NCBI RefSeq assembly: GCF_000275845.1
Contig: NW_006766891.1
Location: forward strand, 223,172 to 287,171
Length of the DNA: 64,000 bases
Direction: 5' to 3'
Source: Dichomitus squalens LYAD-421 SS1
Taxonomy: Eukaryota; Basidiomycota; Agaricomycetes; Polyporales; Polyporaceae
Made by a program: the position numbers and the translations under genes. Shown one piece after another: positions 14,496 through 25,918 of this stretch (position 1 is the stretch's first letter; each line of letters begins with the position of its first letter). Under the pieces are notes generated by a model that was not told where the DNA came from, ran no database searches, and was given only the letters and a program-made list of their open reading frames with translations.

Positions 14496-16115
14496 ATGTC
14501 CATCTCCAACAAACTCTCCATCACCGACCTTGACCTCAAGGGCAAACGCGTCCTCATCCGTGTGGACTTCAATGTCCCCATGGCGGACGGCAAGGTCACC
14601 AACCCTGCCGTACGTACACGATAGATCTCACAGTTATCTACCCGACTGACTTCGCCACAGCGCATTGTGGCTGCACTCCCCACCATCCAATACGCCATCG
14701 ACAATGGTTCGTCCCGTCGGTCCTCCCATACCCGTCCTTCCTGACTAGGCAATCCAGGTGCCTCGAAGGTCATCCTGATGTCCCACCTTGGCCGGCCAGA
14801 CGGCAAGGTCAACCCCAAGTACTCCCTCGAACCCGTCTCCCACGAACTCGAGAAGCACCTCAAAAAGTCCGTCATCTTTGTCAACGAGTCCGTCGGGCCA
14901 GATGTAGAGAAGGCCGTCGCCGACGCGCCCGAGGGTTCCGTCATCCTCCTCGAGAACTTGCGCTTCCACATCGAGGAGGAGGGCTCGTCCAAGGACAAGG
15001 ACGGAAAGAAGACCAAGGCGGACCCCGCTAAGGTCACCGAATTCCGCGAGGGCCTGACCAGGCTCGGCGACGTATACGTCAACGACGCCTTTGGTACTGC
15101 ACACCGCGCCCATTCCTCCATGGTCGGCGTCAAGCTGTCGCAGCGTGCAGCTGGCTTCCTCATGAAGAAGGAGCTTGACTACTTCGCCAAGGCTCTTGAG
15201 CATCCCGAGCGTCCATTCTTGGCCATTCTCGGAGGTGCCAAGGTGTCCGACAAGATTCAGCTCATTGAGAACATGTTGGACAAGGTGTGTAACCGCACTT
15301 ACCCTCTCAACACATAAGCTGATTCTGGCTCCAGGTTGACTCCTTAATCGTCGGCGGTGGTATGGTGTACACCTTTAAGAAGACCCTGGAGAACATGAAA
15401 GTGAGTTCCAGGAGTAATAGAAAAGTATTGCATGATGACGAGAATACTCTCATAGATCGGCAACTCTCTCTTCGACGAGCCTGGCTCTCAGAAGGTCGCC
15501 AGTCTTGTTGAGAAGGCCAAGCAACGCAACGTCACCATCGTCTTCCCAGTTGACCATGTCATCGCTGACAAGTTCGACAAGGATGCCAAGGTTTGTCGTC
15601 TCTCTTCAGCGCCCGAAGTTGCAGGGTGCTGAGCTTTCTCCAGACTGGTCTTGTTTCAGATGAGGAGGGTATTCCTGACGGCTGGCTGGCGCTTGATGCT
15701 GGTCCGAAGAGCCGCGAGCTGTTCCGGGAAACCGTCCTGAAGGCCAAGACCATCCTTTGGAACGGGTGAATCGACCTTTCGAATATCCTATATCAGTTGG
15801 TGCTGACGCGTGTCTCAGTCCTCCCGGTGTATTCGAGTTCCCGGCATTCGCTGCTGGCTCGAAGGCCCTCCTTGATGCTACGGTTGAGGCTGCACAAAAC
15901 GGCGCTACCGTGATTGTCGGCGGCGGTGACACCGCGACAGTTGTTGCCAAGTATGATGCGGAAGACAAGCTCAGCCACGTCAGCACGGGTGGTGGTGCCA
16001 GTCTCGAGCTCCTTGAGGGCAAGGTAAGCTGGCCTCACGTTAATACACATAGCTTATTAAGATGGGATGCTGTCAGACCCTTCCTGGCGTTGCGGAGCTC
16101 AGCGAGAAGCAGTAA
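14496..16115 (+). CDS. PGK1: Phosphoglycerate kinase
   Basis: Glycolytic enzyme converting 1,3-bisphosphoglycerate and ADP to 3-phosphoglycerate and ATP. Signature regions: [23 protein letters not shown] (substrate site), [69 protein letters not shown] and the hinge-end [14 protein letters not shown]. The final exon ends [11 protein letters not shown]. Seven introns of about 50 nt (the first at 14610-14660). The acidic/Lys insert around [12 protein letters not shown] is longer than in yeast. ATG at 14496-14498, TAA at 16113-16115. The only copy in the window. Confidence 0.97.
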
Positions 16116-16577
16116 GTCAGCGACGTGAGATTGAGAAGTGTCCCAGAAGTCATTTGTTGTACTCGTACTAGGGCTTGGACAGTCAGGCTGTAATTAGATG
16201 CGCTGTAGAAATAAGCCGCTAGAAACAGCGAACGCTATTTCAACCTCTACCTCTCTTGGGGGCTGACTGACACATGGATGAAAGGTGAAGCATCCTGGAC
16301 ATTACCTTGTGTGAAGCAGGGAAGCGAAGCGAAGCTGCTGAACGTTCAGTATGATCAGAGTTCAAGATGCTCAAGCGAGCCCGGAGCCGCGCGTCGTAGC
16401 CGGGCGTCGTATGTAATGACCGTTATGGGCGCCAAGCGTCAAAGTCCGCTGCGCTGACCCGTGGCCGCTTTTGCAGCCCATCGCTCGACTCCTACTCTTG
16501 CAGACACCGTTCCCGCGTGTCCTCTGTCGTCTCCTTGCATTGCACGTACGGGCACACGTACAGCATTTGTGCATCAC
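16116..16577. other. PGK 3' region and JHD1 promoter, no gene seen
   Basis: 462 bases between two plus-strand genes. The frame of the next gene stays open upstream of its ATG back to a GTG at 16461, but the residues there look like random codons and I treat them as 5' leader. No structured RNA recognised. Confidence 0.5.
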
Positions 16578-19200
16578 ATGGCTCGTTCTCGTCGCCGCAC
16601 TGGCAGGACGCAGAAGACGCCCGATACATCAGGCGCTACAGATGACGATTCGCAAGTGCAAGCGATGCTGGATGGAGATGAGAATGGCGAACAAACACAG
16701 GATGACAAGTGCCCTGCCTGCAAGGACGGAGAGCCGGACGAAGCTCAGGTGGGCGCGGACAAGGAACAATGGGTTCGGTGTGATGCGTGCAAGACTTGGT
16801 TCCATTGGAGGTGTGCTGGTGAGGGTGACCTTGACGCGGTCGACAAATGGTGCGTTTCCTTCTCTTGCGTCTCTTCTGATGTATATGAAGAGTGCTGGTG
16901 TTGACTATATACGTGTGTGCACCCCTATCATTCATGTGTCAGGTTCTGCAAACCGTGTCTCGACAAGGACTCTACACGCGTTATCACCATGAAGCCTCCG
17001 GCGCGCAAGTCTGCACGAAAGAAGCCGCAACGGGACTACGCGGGTCTGAACTCTGGGCAGGAGCTGGATCCTAACAGGTGGTTGCGCATGATGGAAGGCA
17101 AACCCATAAAGAAGGATCCGTTTAGGAGGATGAAGGGGAGCCAGGTCGGGATTGAGTGGCTGGAGAATGACGAGAGCGCCATGAAGGAGCCAATTGTCAT
17201 TGAGGAGGATGAGGGGCTGGGCATGAAGATGCCTTCGGCAGACTTCACTGTCGACGACGTCGCGGACGCATTAGGTCGTGAACACCCGGTAGAAGTCATT
17301 GGTGCGTACTTGCCCCTCAGGAGTAATGGACGCATGCGCATGCAGGGGCGGACGCGTTCTCCGATATCATCGGAATGCTAAAACTCGCGTGCCGCGTAGA
17401 TGTCGCAACCCAGTCAAATGTGCCTCACTGGACCCTTGGCAAGTGGGCTGACTACTGGAACACGGAACCTGCAAAACGCGACAAGACTAGGAACGTCATC
17501 TCGCTCGAGATATCTGGCAGCGGGTTGGCAGACCGGGTGTTGCCTCCACGGATCGTCCGCGAGCTGGACTGGGTAGAGAGGTTCTGGCCTTCTACAAAGA
17601 GGGGTCGTGGGCATGCCTACCCGAAGGTGCAGCTGTACTGTTTGATGGGCGTTGGTGGCGCGTGGACGGTGAGTTTTCACCCTGCTCCCAGTCGATCACG
17701 ATGCTCAAATTCGTCGAACCGCAATAGGATTGGCACGTTGACTTTGCGGGGTCTTCGGTTTACTACCATATCCTTCATGGCCAGAAGGTGTGTACCTGAT
17801 TGGCAAACTTCTGCATTCTTGGAAGGCCAAGGACAGGACATCTCATGTACTGAACAGGTCTTCTACTTCATCCGACCCACTCCTGCGAACCTCGCTGCTT
17901 ACGAACGGTGGTCAGGAACGGAGATTCAGAACCACTCGTGGTTGGGCGATATGTGCGATGAAGTGTTCAAAGTGGAGCTGCAAGCCGGTAATACCATGAT
18001 CATCCCTACCGGATGGATACACGCTGTGGTGAGCACCTTTGTTGCAAGAGAGTAATTTTTCGTTGTGTTGCTCAACGACCTTACAGTACACTCCTAAGGA
18101 CACTCTCGTCTTTGGAGGCAACTTCTTGCATTCGTACAATGTTCCCATGCGTACGTACGGCTCAAGTGCCAACGACTATCACGTTGCTGACCATAGGCCG
18201 ATAGAACTCAAAATACGAGAGATCGAAATCGCGACGCACGTCCCGAAGAAGTTCAGGTTTCCGTACTTCACCAAGTATGTATACGCTTGCTACATACCTA
18301 TCGTCAACTAACTCCTCACGCAGACTGTGTTGGTATGCTGGGGAGAAGTACCTTCGCGACCTCAAAGGCAAGGAGGAGTTCCTCCCGCGCGTCTTAGAAG
18401 GTATCGAAGCCCTCGCCGACTTCCTTGTGTCCGAGGCACGTACGATGGAACATGGGACGGATTCGGCTAAACGACAGGCAAAAGAGGACATCCCCGGAGA
18501 CCGCATCAAGGATGCCCCTGCGTTAGCCAGGGAGCTCCGCTGGAGGGCACGGCATGCTGCAGGCTATTCGAGCGACGACGACAGCCGGGGTAGTCGCAAG
18601 AGCAAGGTCGCATCAGTAAACGGCGAGACGAACGGGATAGGCAGCAAGCGGAAACGCTCTGCGGTGGACAGCACGGAGGATAGCGCTGACATCTTCCGCA
18701 ATTTCAAGCGACGCGGTTGGGATAGGGAAGTTGAGTCGCCGACGGAGAGAGACAGTAGGACCGTGAGGGCGCGGAAGCCTGTATCGCAGGAGAAGTCTCA
18801 GGAATGGACGCAGCTGTGGGTCGAGGGCCACGAAGAGGCTGAGGGAGCGGACGGCGCCGATGAGGCACATGTTGAGAGAAGGCGGGATGTCATCGTCAAG
18901 GTGCGACGGACCGCGAAGGGTGTCGAGCGACAGCGAGTGGAGAGGGTTCTGGAGGAGTGGGTATGGGCTGGCGACACTTCAGGTGTTCCGCCGCCTGTCC
19001 ACGCTTCGAAGACTGAGCCTGAGGATGTCACCATGACAGAGGGCGCGTCCTGCTCACCAAAACCGGAGCCCCCGACAAGCGGCGAGCATGCATCAATGGG
19101 TGCTGCACCCGATGCGCCGACGGCGGGCGCAGCTTCTTCTGCGAACGGCGGGACGCTGGATGGAGACGGCATGGCGCAGGTGGCTGTGGAGAACAGTTGA
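16578..19200 (+). CDS. JHD1: PHD-JmjC histone demethylase, JHD1/KDM2 type
   Basis: Fe(II)/2-oxoglutarate lysine demethylase expected to act on H3K36 methylation in the nucleus. A PHD finger comes first: [25 protein letters not shown], then WFCKPCL from the next exon (C4HC3). The JmjC core follows, with the iron ligands His-x-Asp in [10 protein letters not shown], coded by a short exon at about 17730-17788, and the distal His in [20 protein letters not shown] and [15 protein letters not shown] are typical of KDM2/JHD1. The C-terminal 300 residues are charged, Arg/Lys/Glu-rich and probably disordered, with possible nuclear localisation motifs (GSKRKRS). No F-box or CXXC finger is seen, unlike animal KDM2. 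About eight introns; stop at 19198-19200. Confidence 0.9.
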
Positions 19201-19586
19201 GGGTCCCAATCTTGAAAACCACTCTATCTGTGGCCATCCTACTACTATCATTATTGCATGTGTATTGACTGTGTACATTCTCCGAACAAATATCTGCGGC
19301 TCAGGGAGAGTCAAAGACGTTGTGTCGGGCGAGAGAACGCTGTGGCTAGCGAATGTGCAGACGTGCGGTGGGCGGGGAGGGAATAGCAACACAGTGTTGG
19401 CAACACTTGGGAGGCCGGCTGTGCAGCTTCCTGCAGCCGTCATGCAGCTGTCTCCGCCAACACAACTCACTTCCATCCTCTTTCGTCGGCGTTCCCCCTC
19501 CCGCTCCTTGCCTGTCTCCTCCCATCTCCGCTGCTGCCGCGTCGTCCTGCAACCCGTCGTCTTCGCTCCTTGACCTCTGACCTATC
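19201..19586. promoter_or_regulatory. Promoter region of the SKT5 gene
   Basis: 386 bases between two plus-strand genes. The last 100 bases before the SKT5 ATG are strongly pyrimidine-rich on the plus strand (CCCCCTCCCGCTCC and similar), a common fungal promoter feature. No gene seen. Confidence 0.5.
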
Positions 19587-22123
19587 ATGTCCGATCCTCA
19601 TGAGCACTCCTCACCCCGTGGCGATCGCCAATCCCGTCGTCAGGGTTTTATTCCCAATGGCGAACAGTGGGATAGTGTTCCCCAGCATCCCCAGCAACCT
19701 CAGGACGGCACTTTCTACGATGAAGCCCCTCCATATGATGAATACGGCACTGCTGGCGATGGACTCCCGCAGGAGAATTGTGAGCTTCGTGGCACCTCTA
19801 TTCGCTTGACTTCCTAACCGTCCTATCCATTGCGATCGTACTTCACCTGCCAGTCAACCAGCATACTAATCAGCCGATGAACCAGCCATTTATGCGTCAC
19901 CAAAACCGTTCCGTCCCTGCCATACATACCCAGATCCCCTCTGATCACTATGGAGAGGAAGACACAGTACCGCCCTTGCCTTCCCAGCAATACGATCCCA
20001 ACGGCCTTGCGGACCAGTTCGGTCATATGAATTTAGGGCAACGCGGTACTCCAATGCATGGGCCGCCCCTTAGTGACCCCATCCCTCGCGCTGGGACATC
20101 TATGTCTGTGCGGTCCATGCAGTCTATGCAGTCACCGCAACGGATGGGTCCCGCCAATGGCGGTCTCCCTGTCTCTCCGGATCAAATGCGACGCCAACCA
20201 CCGGGTCGAGCCGTGGACAACGCCATGCGTTCCAGCTCTGTCCACTCTGGCGGGAGTGGAAATAGTGGCTACACCAGCTTCTATAGTGACGGGCACGAGG
20301 TGGATACGGACGTGACCAGTCTTCACTCGTACGACGACTCTATGTTCCAGCCCAATCACCAACACTATGGACTGGGTCAGATGGAAGGAGCCCCTCCGGG
20401 ACGAGGCTATACTTCCCCGGCCCCAAGTTGGCAGGGCCACGGCCACCAGCCCCAGTATAACGTTGTACCTCCAGCTCCAGGCGAGTTTAATCCCCTGTAC
20501 TCAGCAGCAGCCGATGTTCTGGGCATGGGCCCCCCTCCTGGTAGCGCTCCGCCGCCGGGTCCGTCCGTGCACCCTCAGTACGCTCCTGGTCCCTCGGGTG
20601 GTCCCTACCCACCTCCTGGTCCCTCCCAATCCCCATACCCTCATCCCGGTCCGTCTCCTTCTCCCTATCTACCTCAGGGCTACGGGCAGCCCATCCCGGC
20701 CAGCCAGTCGGCACCTTACTTGGGTCCCGGTGCTTATCAGCCTGGTCCCACCGGGTATCCATCAGGCTCGCAGACGGCCCTGACGCGGGGCCCGTCGAAT
20801 GCCTCTTCGTTCCAGTCGGTGCAATCCATGCCACCCATACCGCCTGAGGACAACGATTTCGAGATGAACCGTCCTCGTCTAGCGCGTACCGAGACAGCTG
20901 CATCCGTGAACCCTCGGACGCAGAAGAGCAAGGCCATCGATCTGAGTGCGCCACCCTTTACGAAGGAGTACATCGACCAGTACCGTCAGCGAATCAAGGA
21001 CGACCCCGACCCGGAAGCTCAATTTCAGTATGCCAAATACTTGATTGACGCGGCGAAGAAGATCGGGGCCGACGCCAAGGACCAGCGAGGGCTCAGGAAA
21101 TACCGCGATGCCCTCATCGCGGAGTCGCTCAAAGTCATACGACGACTTGCAACTCAGGGTCAGCCGTACGACGAGGCCCAGTTCTTCCTTGCCAACTGTC
21201 ATGGGACGGGCATGCTTGGATTGCAGGTCGATCACGAGCGCGCTTACCACTTGTACCTGCAGGCAGCGAAGCAGAACCATGCTGCGGCTTGCTACCGAGT
21301 TGCGGTCTGCAACGAGATTGGCGCAGGTACGCGTGCTGATCCTCAGCGCGCTGCTGCGTTCTATCGGAAAGCTGCCTCGCTGGGGGACACGGCCGCCATG
21401 TACAAGCTCGGAGTCATCCTTCTCCGTGGATTGCTAAAACAGCAGCCCAATCCTCGTGAGGCGATTGGATGGTTGCGGCGCGCGGCGGAGCAGGCGGACG
21501 AGGAGAACCCCCATGCGCTTCACGAGCTCGCGATGCTCCACGAGAACCCGCAGAACGGTGTCGTCCCATACGATCCGGCGTACGCGAAGGAGCTGTACAC
21601 GCGTGCTGGTCACCTTGGCTACACGCACTCGCAATTCAAGCTCGGACAGGCGTACGAATACGGTTCGATGACATGCCCGGTTGACCCGAGGCGATCGATC
21701 GCATGGTACACGAAGGCGGCTGAGAAGGGCCATTCGGAGGCGGAGCTTGCGCTCAGTGGGTGGTACTTGACGGGAAGCGAGGGCGTGCTCAAGCAGAGCG
21801 ACTCGGAAGCCTACTTGTGGGCGAGGCGGGCGGCGAACAAGGGTCTGAGCAAGGCCGAGTATGCAGTTGGGTACTATGCGGAGGTCGGCATTGGCGTGAA
21901 GCAGGACATCGAGTTCGCGAAGAGGTGGTACATGCGCGCAGCGGGTGAGTCCTCCGTTCCGGTCGTGCACGTGCGATTTCTGGACTCACCGGCCGGTGTT
22001 GCAGCGCAAGGAAACAAGCGGGCGATGAACAGACTGACGGAGATGAAGCGCAATGGGAACAAGCGGGCAAATATGGCACGGCCGACGCGTCAGCAGGCGA
22101 AGGATGAGTGTGTCATCGTATAG
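19587..22123 (+). CDS. SKT5: Sel1-repeat chitin synthase regulator, Skt5/Chs4 type, CaaX-tailed
   Basis: Homologue of the activator and anchor of class IV chitin synthase (Chs3) at the bud or hyphal neck. Exons 19587-19779, 19854-21944 and 22005-22123 give 800 residues. The N-terminal 390 residues are low-complexity, rich in Pro, Gly, Ser and Gln, with repeated GPSxxPYPxPGPS-like units. From about residue 400 Sel1/TPR-like helical repeats run to the end (for example AQFFLANCHGTGMLG, ACYRVAVCNEIGAG, AMYKLGVILLRGLL, AELALSGWYLTGSEG, AEYAVGYYAEVGIG). The protein ends Cys-Val-Ile-Val, a CaaX prenylation box; yeast Skt5 is also prenylated. The second intron is 60 nt and in frame, so retention would add 20 residues before the CaaX end. 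Confidence 0.92.
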
Positions 22124-22435
22124 TTAGATGGTGAGGGTTTCGAGGAGCCCTTGTGTCTGCGTGGTGGACCCTCGCAGCCGTATACCACTGGCATTGTCGC
22201 AGGCCACCGTCGCAGATGGTCATTGGGATCATGGATAGAGTGGTCGCTGCTGTGTTCCTTACGCTTCTCCCCCTTCCACTTAGTAGTCGGTGATCGTCAT
22301 TCTGATCTTATCTAATCTCGGCATACGCGTCCTTCGCCCATTGAGTAGTACCTTGTACACCATCTCTTAATCCAACCCATACTTCGACTACGTGCTGTCT
22401 TGCCGCAATCGGGACGTCTCAGAGAACATCAGAGC
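22124..22435. other. SKT5 3' region and PITH-gene promoter
   Basis: 312 bases between two plus-strand genes, with no reading frame of note. Nothing further recognised. Confidence 0.45.
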
Positions 22436-23221
22436 ATGGCCGAGCAAGACGTGAGTTTGCCATCGTATGACTTTGTCCGCAATGAGGGCACTGGCAAGAG
22501 TGGCGCTGACTTCGGATCCATCTCGCTACATAGATTTCTCTCCTTCAACATCTGGATACCCCTCAGCTGACCTGCTTGAACGAGAACCCGCAACATACGC
22601 TGAAGTCTATTGTGGCATCGAAGACGAAAAACACGGGGAGCGCATACGTTCTCAGCGATGCAGACGAGCAGCTGCTTTTGAACATACCGGTACGTCCGCC
22701 GCATCCCGTTCTCCATCCCTACGCTCTTGACATCGGAGAGGATGTCGGCCAGTTCAACCAAACGGTCAAGATACGCTCTATCGCCATCCAAGCGTCCAAC
22801 ATACCCCAGGCTCCCAAGAAGATTCGGCTCCTCACAAATCGTCCGTCTCTGAACTTTGAGGACGTAGAGGACGAGCACTCCGTCCTGCAAGAGATCGACC
22901 TATCGGAGGACGATGTGCGCGAGGGCAAGCGGATCGATCTGCGCTTTGTGCGCTTCCAGTCGGTGACGAGTCTGCATGTGAATGTGGTGCCCCCTGTGTA
23001 TGTATATATGCACAGCTGACGAGGGTCATGCCATGGTTTCAGATATTCGTCGTGTCGAACCAAGGTGGCGAAGATGAGACGCGGATCGACGCAATAGACA
23101 TATTCGGGATGCCCGTGATGTGAGTTCCTTTACCTGCTCTATCGTACAATGGAACACCCACTCATCGCTTTCCAGGGGTACGCGAGACGTCAGCGGGCTA
23201 AGGAAAGTTGAGGATGAATGA
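22436..23221 (+). CDS. PITH-domain protein (PITHD1-like)
   Basis: The PITH fold is a beta-sandwich that binds the 26S proteasome in TXNL1; this protein lacks the thioredoxin domain of TXNL1 and is closer to stand-alone PITHD1. A tiny first exon, MAEQD (22436-22450), is followed after an intron by ISLLQHLDTPQLTCLNEN. The core is marked by VKIRSIAIQAS, PKKIRLLTNRPSLNFEDVED and LRFVRFQSVTSLHV. The last exons read VSNQGGEDETRIDAIDIFG and end GLRKVEDE. Four or five introns, about 190 residues. It is convergent with the polynucleotide kinase gene, 146 bases apart. Confidence 0.85.
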
Positions 23222-23367
23222 TCAATGCACGTGTCGAATTAGTCGTAGGGAAGAGAAGTCCATGTGGGCGGCCTCAATCCGACGCGTCCCACCTTGTGAA
23301 AGCTAAATGCACATTGAGGTCCTGCTCTAATAGGAAGATATTCCGTGTCTGCGCTGGAAGATCGTCA

Positions 23368-24990
23368 CTATTTCCCGTCTATCTGCAGCCACATGCTCCA
23401 CCTCTTCTTGGCCTCTTCATCTCCTTCGAATAACCAATTGACTTTGCGGACTTCGTAAAAGCCCTCGTCCACGGATGGCTCTTGGAACTTCTGGCGGAAG
23501 CTTGCGAAAGCTGAGTATGGTAGAAGCTCTCGTTTAGGCTTGACCACAAGGAAGGACGAAGGTCAGGATGCATCTCGTTATTACATGTACTCGAAAGAGT
23601 GCGCACCTCTGCAGCGGCGACAGATGGCGGCATGTTGAAGGCACGGTATAGATTATTGTGCCAAGCCAGTTCTATCGAACCTGCAAAGTATATGCATCTT
23701 GCGCGAGGTCTCAGCGATCACGCTCGACCTCACCTGAATAGTACGTGTTACGTACCGAACGGGAACCTTGTGTTTCTTGGCGAGGCCGATATAATATTGG
23801 CGCGTCTCCTTGTCACGGTTCGTGTTATCTACAACTTGCGCGTCGGTCAGTCAGATCTCCAGACAATGCAGATGAGACCGACCGACCGACTACGACATCG
23901 TGCTTGTCCTTAAGGGCCTGATCGACAGCCTTGACGCACTTATCGCGGGTCTTGAGGGCATCCTGGTTGATATGGGTATAGTGGGCTGGTGCGAAGTGGG
24001 TGCGGAAGAAGGATGTTTTGCCTAACGCGGGGTACCCGACAAATAGCACGAGTTCAGGTGAGGCCGGTGCTGGGAGGAGCGGTGGATGTGCGGGAACAAG
24101 ATGGGGCTCTGATGTGATACCAGGAGAGACGTCAGCAACTGGATATGTGGAGGACTCAATAGCTGACTCGCCATCCTTAGGCAGCGTTGACACATGGAAA
24201 CCAGGAAGGGTATATGAAGCCTCTGGTAGGCCAAGGAAGTAGGCTTCGGGTGTATGGAAAGGGATTCCGATGTTGAGGGCAAGCTTCCTGTCAGTCGATG
24301 AGTGATCGCTTTGACGACCGGCAGCATCGCCAACGAAGAAAGAGCTGGGGATGTCTGACGCAACAGTGAGATGACTTCAGAACGGTGATGACCATAGTAG
24401 ACTCGCCTATTCCCACGTTCTCTTGGGCGAAAATCTTGTCTAACTCATACCACATGCCCGGAAAGGGTTTACGGTAGCCATCTTTCTCCGTAGCCGCAAA
24501 GATGCGAAACGGCACATCGGGCAACTGCACGGGCACGTTGTCAGTTTCAAATCCAGCTATGGTTGTGATGGTTCTCACAGCAGCCGCAATGAGAGGAATC
24601 TTCATTTTCCAATCACTGATCTGAGCAGTCGTCCGCAGACCTTGGTTGGTCATGATGACCACTGAATAGCTAGTCAGATGAAGGTGAGTGGATGCCCGCA
24701 GCTGTGCGATACATGAACGTTACGGACCCCTGCTCATGGACCTCTTTCAGCTTCTTAGGCACGATTTTATTCCACCAATCGAACTTGGGCGGAGTGCCTT
24801 TCTTGGGAGGAAAGGCGCCCTTGATAATGCACCCATCGAGGTCGAACGCGGCAACCTTGGGCGAGGCTTTGGGCTCACCATTCACGCCATGGAGGCATGA
24901 ACGTTTGGGACCAAGTGCTGGGGATATCCAACGGAACCTGGAGTCGCTTGCGGCAACGCCCGTGAATATGGGAAACACTGGAAAGGGCAT
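23368..24990 (-). CDS. PNKP: Polynucleotide 5'-kinase/3'-phosphatase (PNKP)
   Basis: Repairs damaged DNA ends by removing 3'-phosphate and phosphorylating 5'-OH ends. An HAD phosphatase domain comes first: motif I VAAFDLDGCIIKG, motif II VVIMTNQGLR, then KPFPGMWYEL and the catalytic tail FVGDAAGR. A P-loop kinase domain follows: FVGYPALGKTSFFRTHF (Walker A), NQDALKTRDKC, and CIYFAGSIELAWHNNLYRAF before the end MWLQIDGK. No FHA domain is seen, as in fungal enzymes. The residue after DLDG in motif I is Cys, where Thr or Val is usual. Six or so introns. The start at 24988-24990 (MPFPVFPIFTG) is chosen because an attractive upstream ATG at about 25065 cannot be spliced in frame with a standard junction. 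Confidence 0.88.
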
Positions 24991-25918
24991 ACGAGTCAGC
25001 GTGGATACCGCGACGGGATGTCTCGCGACATACCCTTCTGGACTTTGGTGGAGGGCCCTGGTTCATCGTGCTCAAGATGAGCAGCGGAGCGCTTTTGAGA
25101 CCCTAGCAGGGCGTGACGGAATGGTTAGCGAAGTGGGCAATTGGCAACTAAGAATATTGGGAGACACCTGACTGCTGCGGCATGGGGGCGCGTACGGCTC
25201 GAGAGAGGCTCCTGATTGAGAAATGTGAACCTGTTGTCGCCGCTGCAAGTGCTCGTGCGAGCGCGTTGGAGGCCAATACGGTTAGTCTCTTGCTCCCCTC
25301 CAAGTGGGACTCGGAGGTCGTGGTTGTACTTCAAGGTACGATGTAAGTACACGCTTGGGCGCCGAGCGTCCTGGACGCATATGTCACGAGCTCAGAGGCG
25401 CTTGTGACGGGGAAACAGACAAACTTGAAGCTTAGCTTGAACTGCGACTTGAGGCTGACCCTCCGAATCTGATCTTCATCACAGTGTCGGCAGGACGTCG
25501 TGTTCCCGATATGACGTTCTTGAGAGCTCTTTCAATGAAGTATATGCTGTGGCCCCCATTGGGTGATAGTTTGCTGCAGGACGTGTTGCGCATGCCGCAA
25601 ATGGACCATCGTAGAACAAGCTAAAGTGTACCACATTCATATTCTAGCCGGGTCCAGCCTTGCCAATGCAGTCCCATCGCGAGTGGACATGCTGAATGTC
25701 ATCCGCGTTTCCCATTGGTGAGTTTCCAGACCCAACTTCGACGATGCACGGGACTCATTCTGAACGCGACTGCTCTCCGACAGGTAGAAAAAGCTCCTGA
25801 GAGGCGAGCACTCGCCCTTACCTGCTCTCTGCTTCATACCAACGCCTCTGGCTAGGCTGACATCTGAACTCTGGACTATCTACACCCTGCTGTGCATTAC
25901 CTGCGATATTCCTACACA
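24991..25918. promoter_or_regulatory. Divergent spacer of 0.93 kb between PNKP and an unknown gene
   Basis: Both flanking genes start at its edges and point outwards, so it holds two promoters and leaders. The right end contains pyrimidine-rich leader-like sequence (CTCTGGACTATCTACACC) just before the start at 25919. I see no protein family or RNA in it. Confidence 0.5.

Noticed and set aside
25033..25068. Extra 5' exon for PNKP (MNQGPPPKSRR)
   Set aside because: The standard donor GTATGT leaves the wrong phase for the next exon; keeping it would need an odd junction. Left as leader until RNA data exist.
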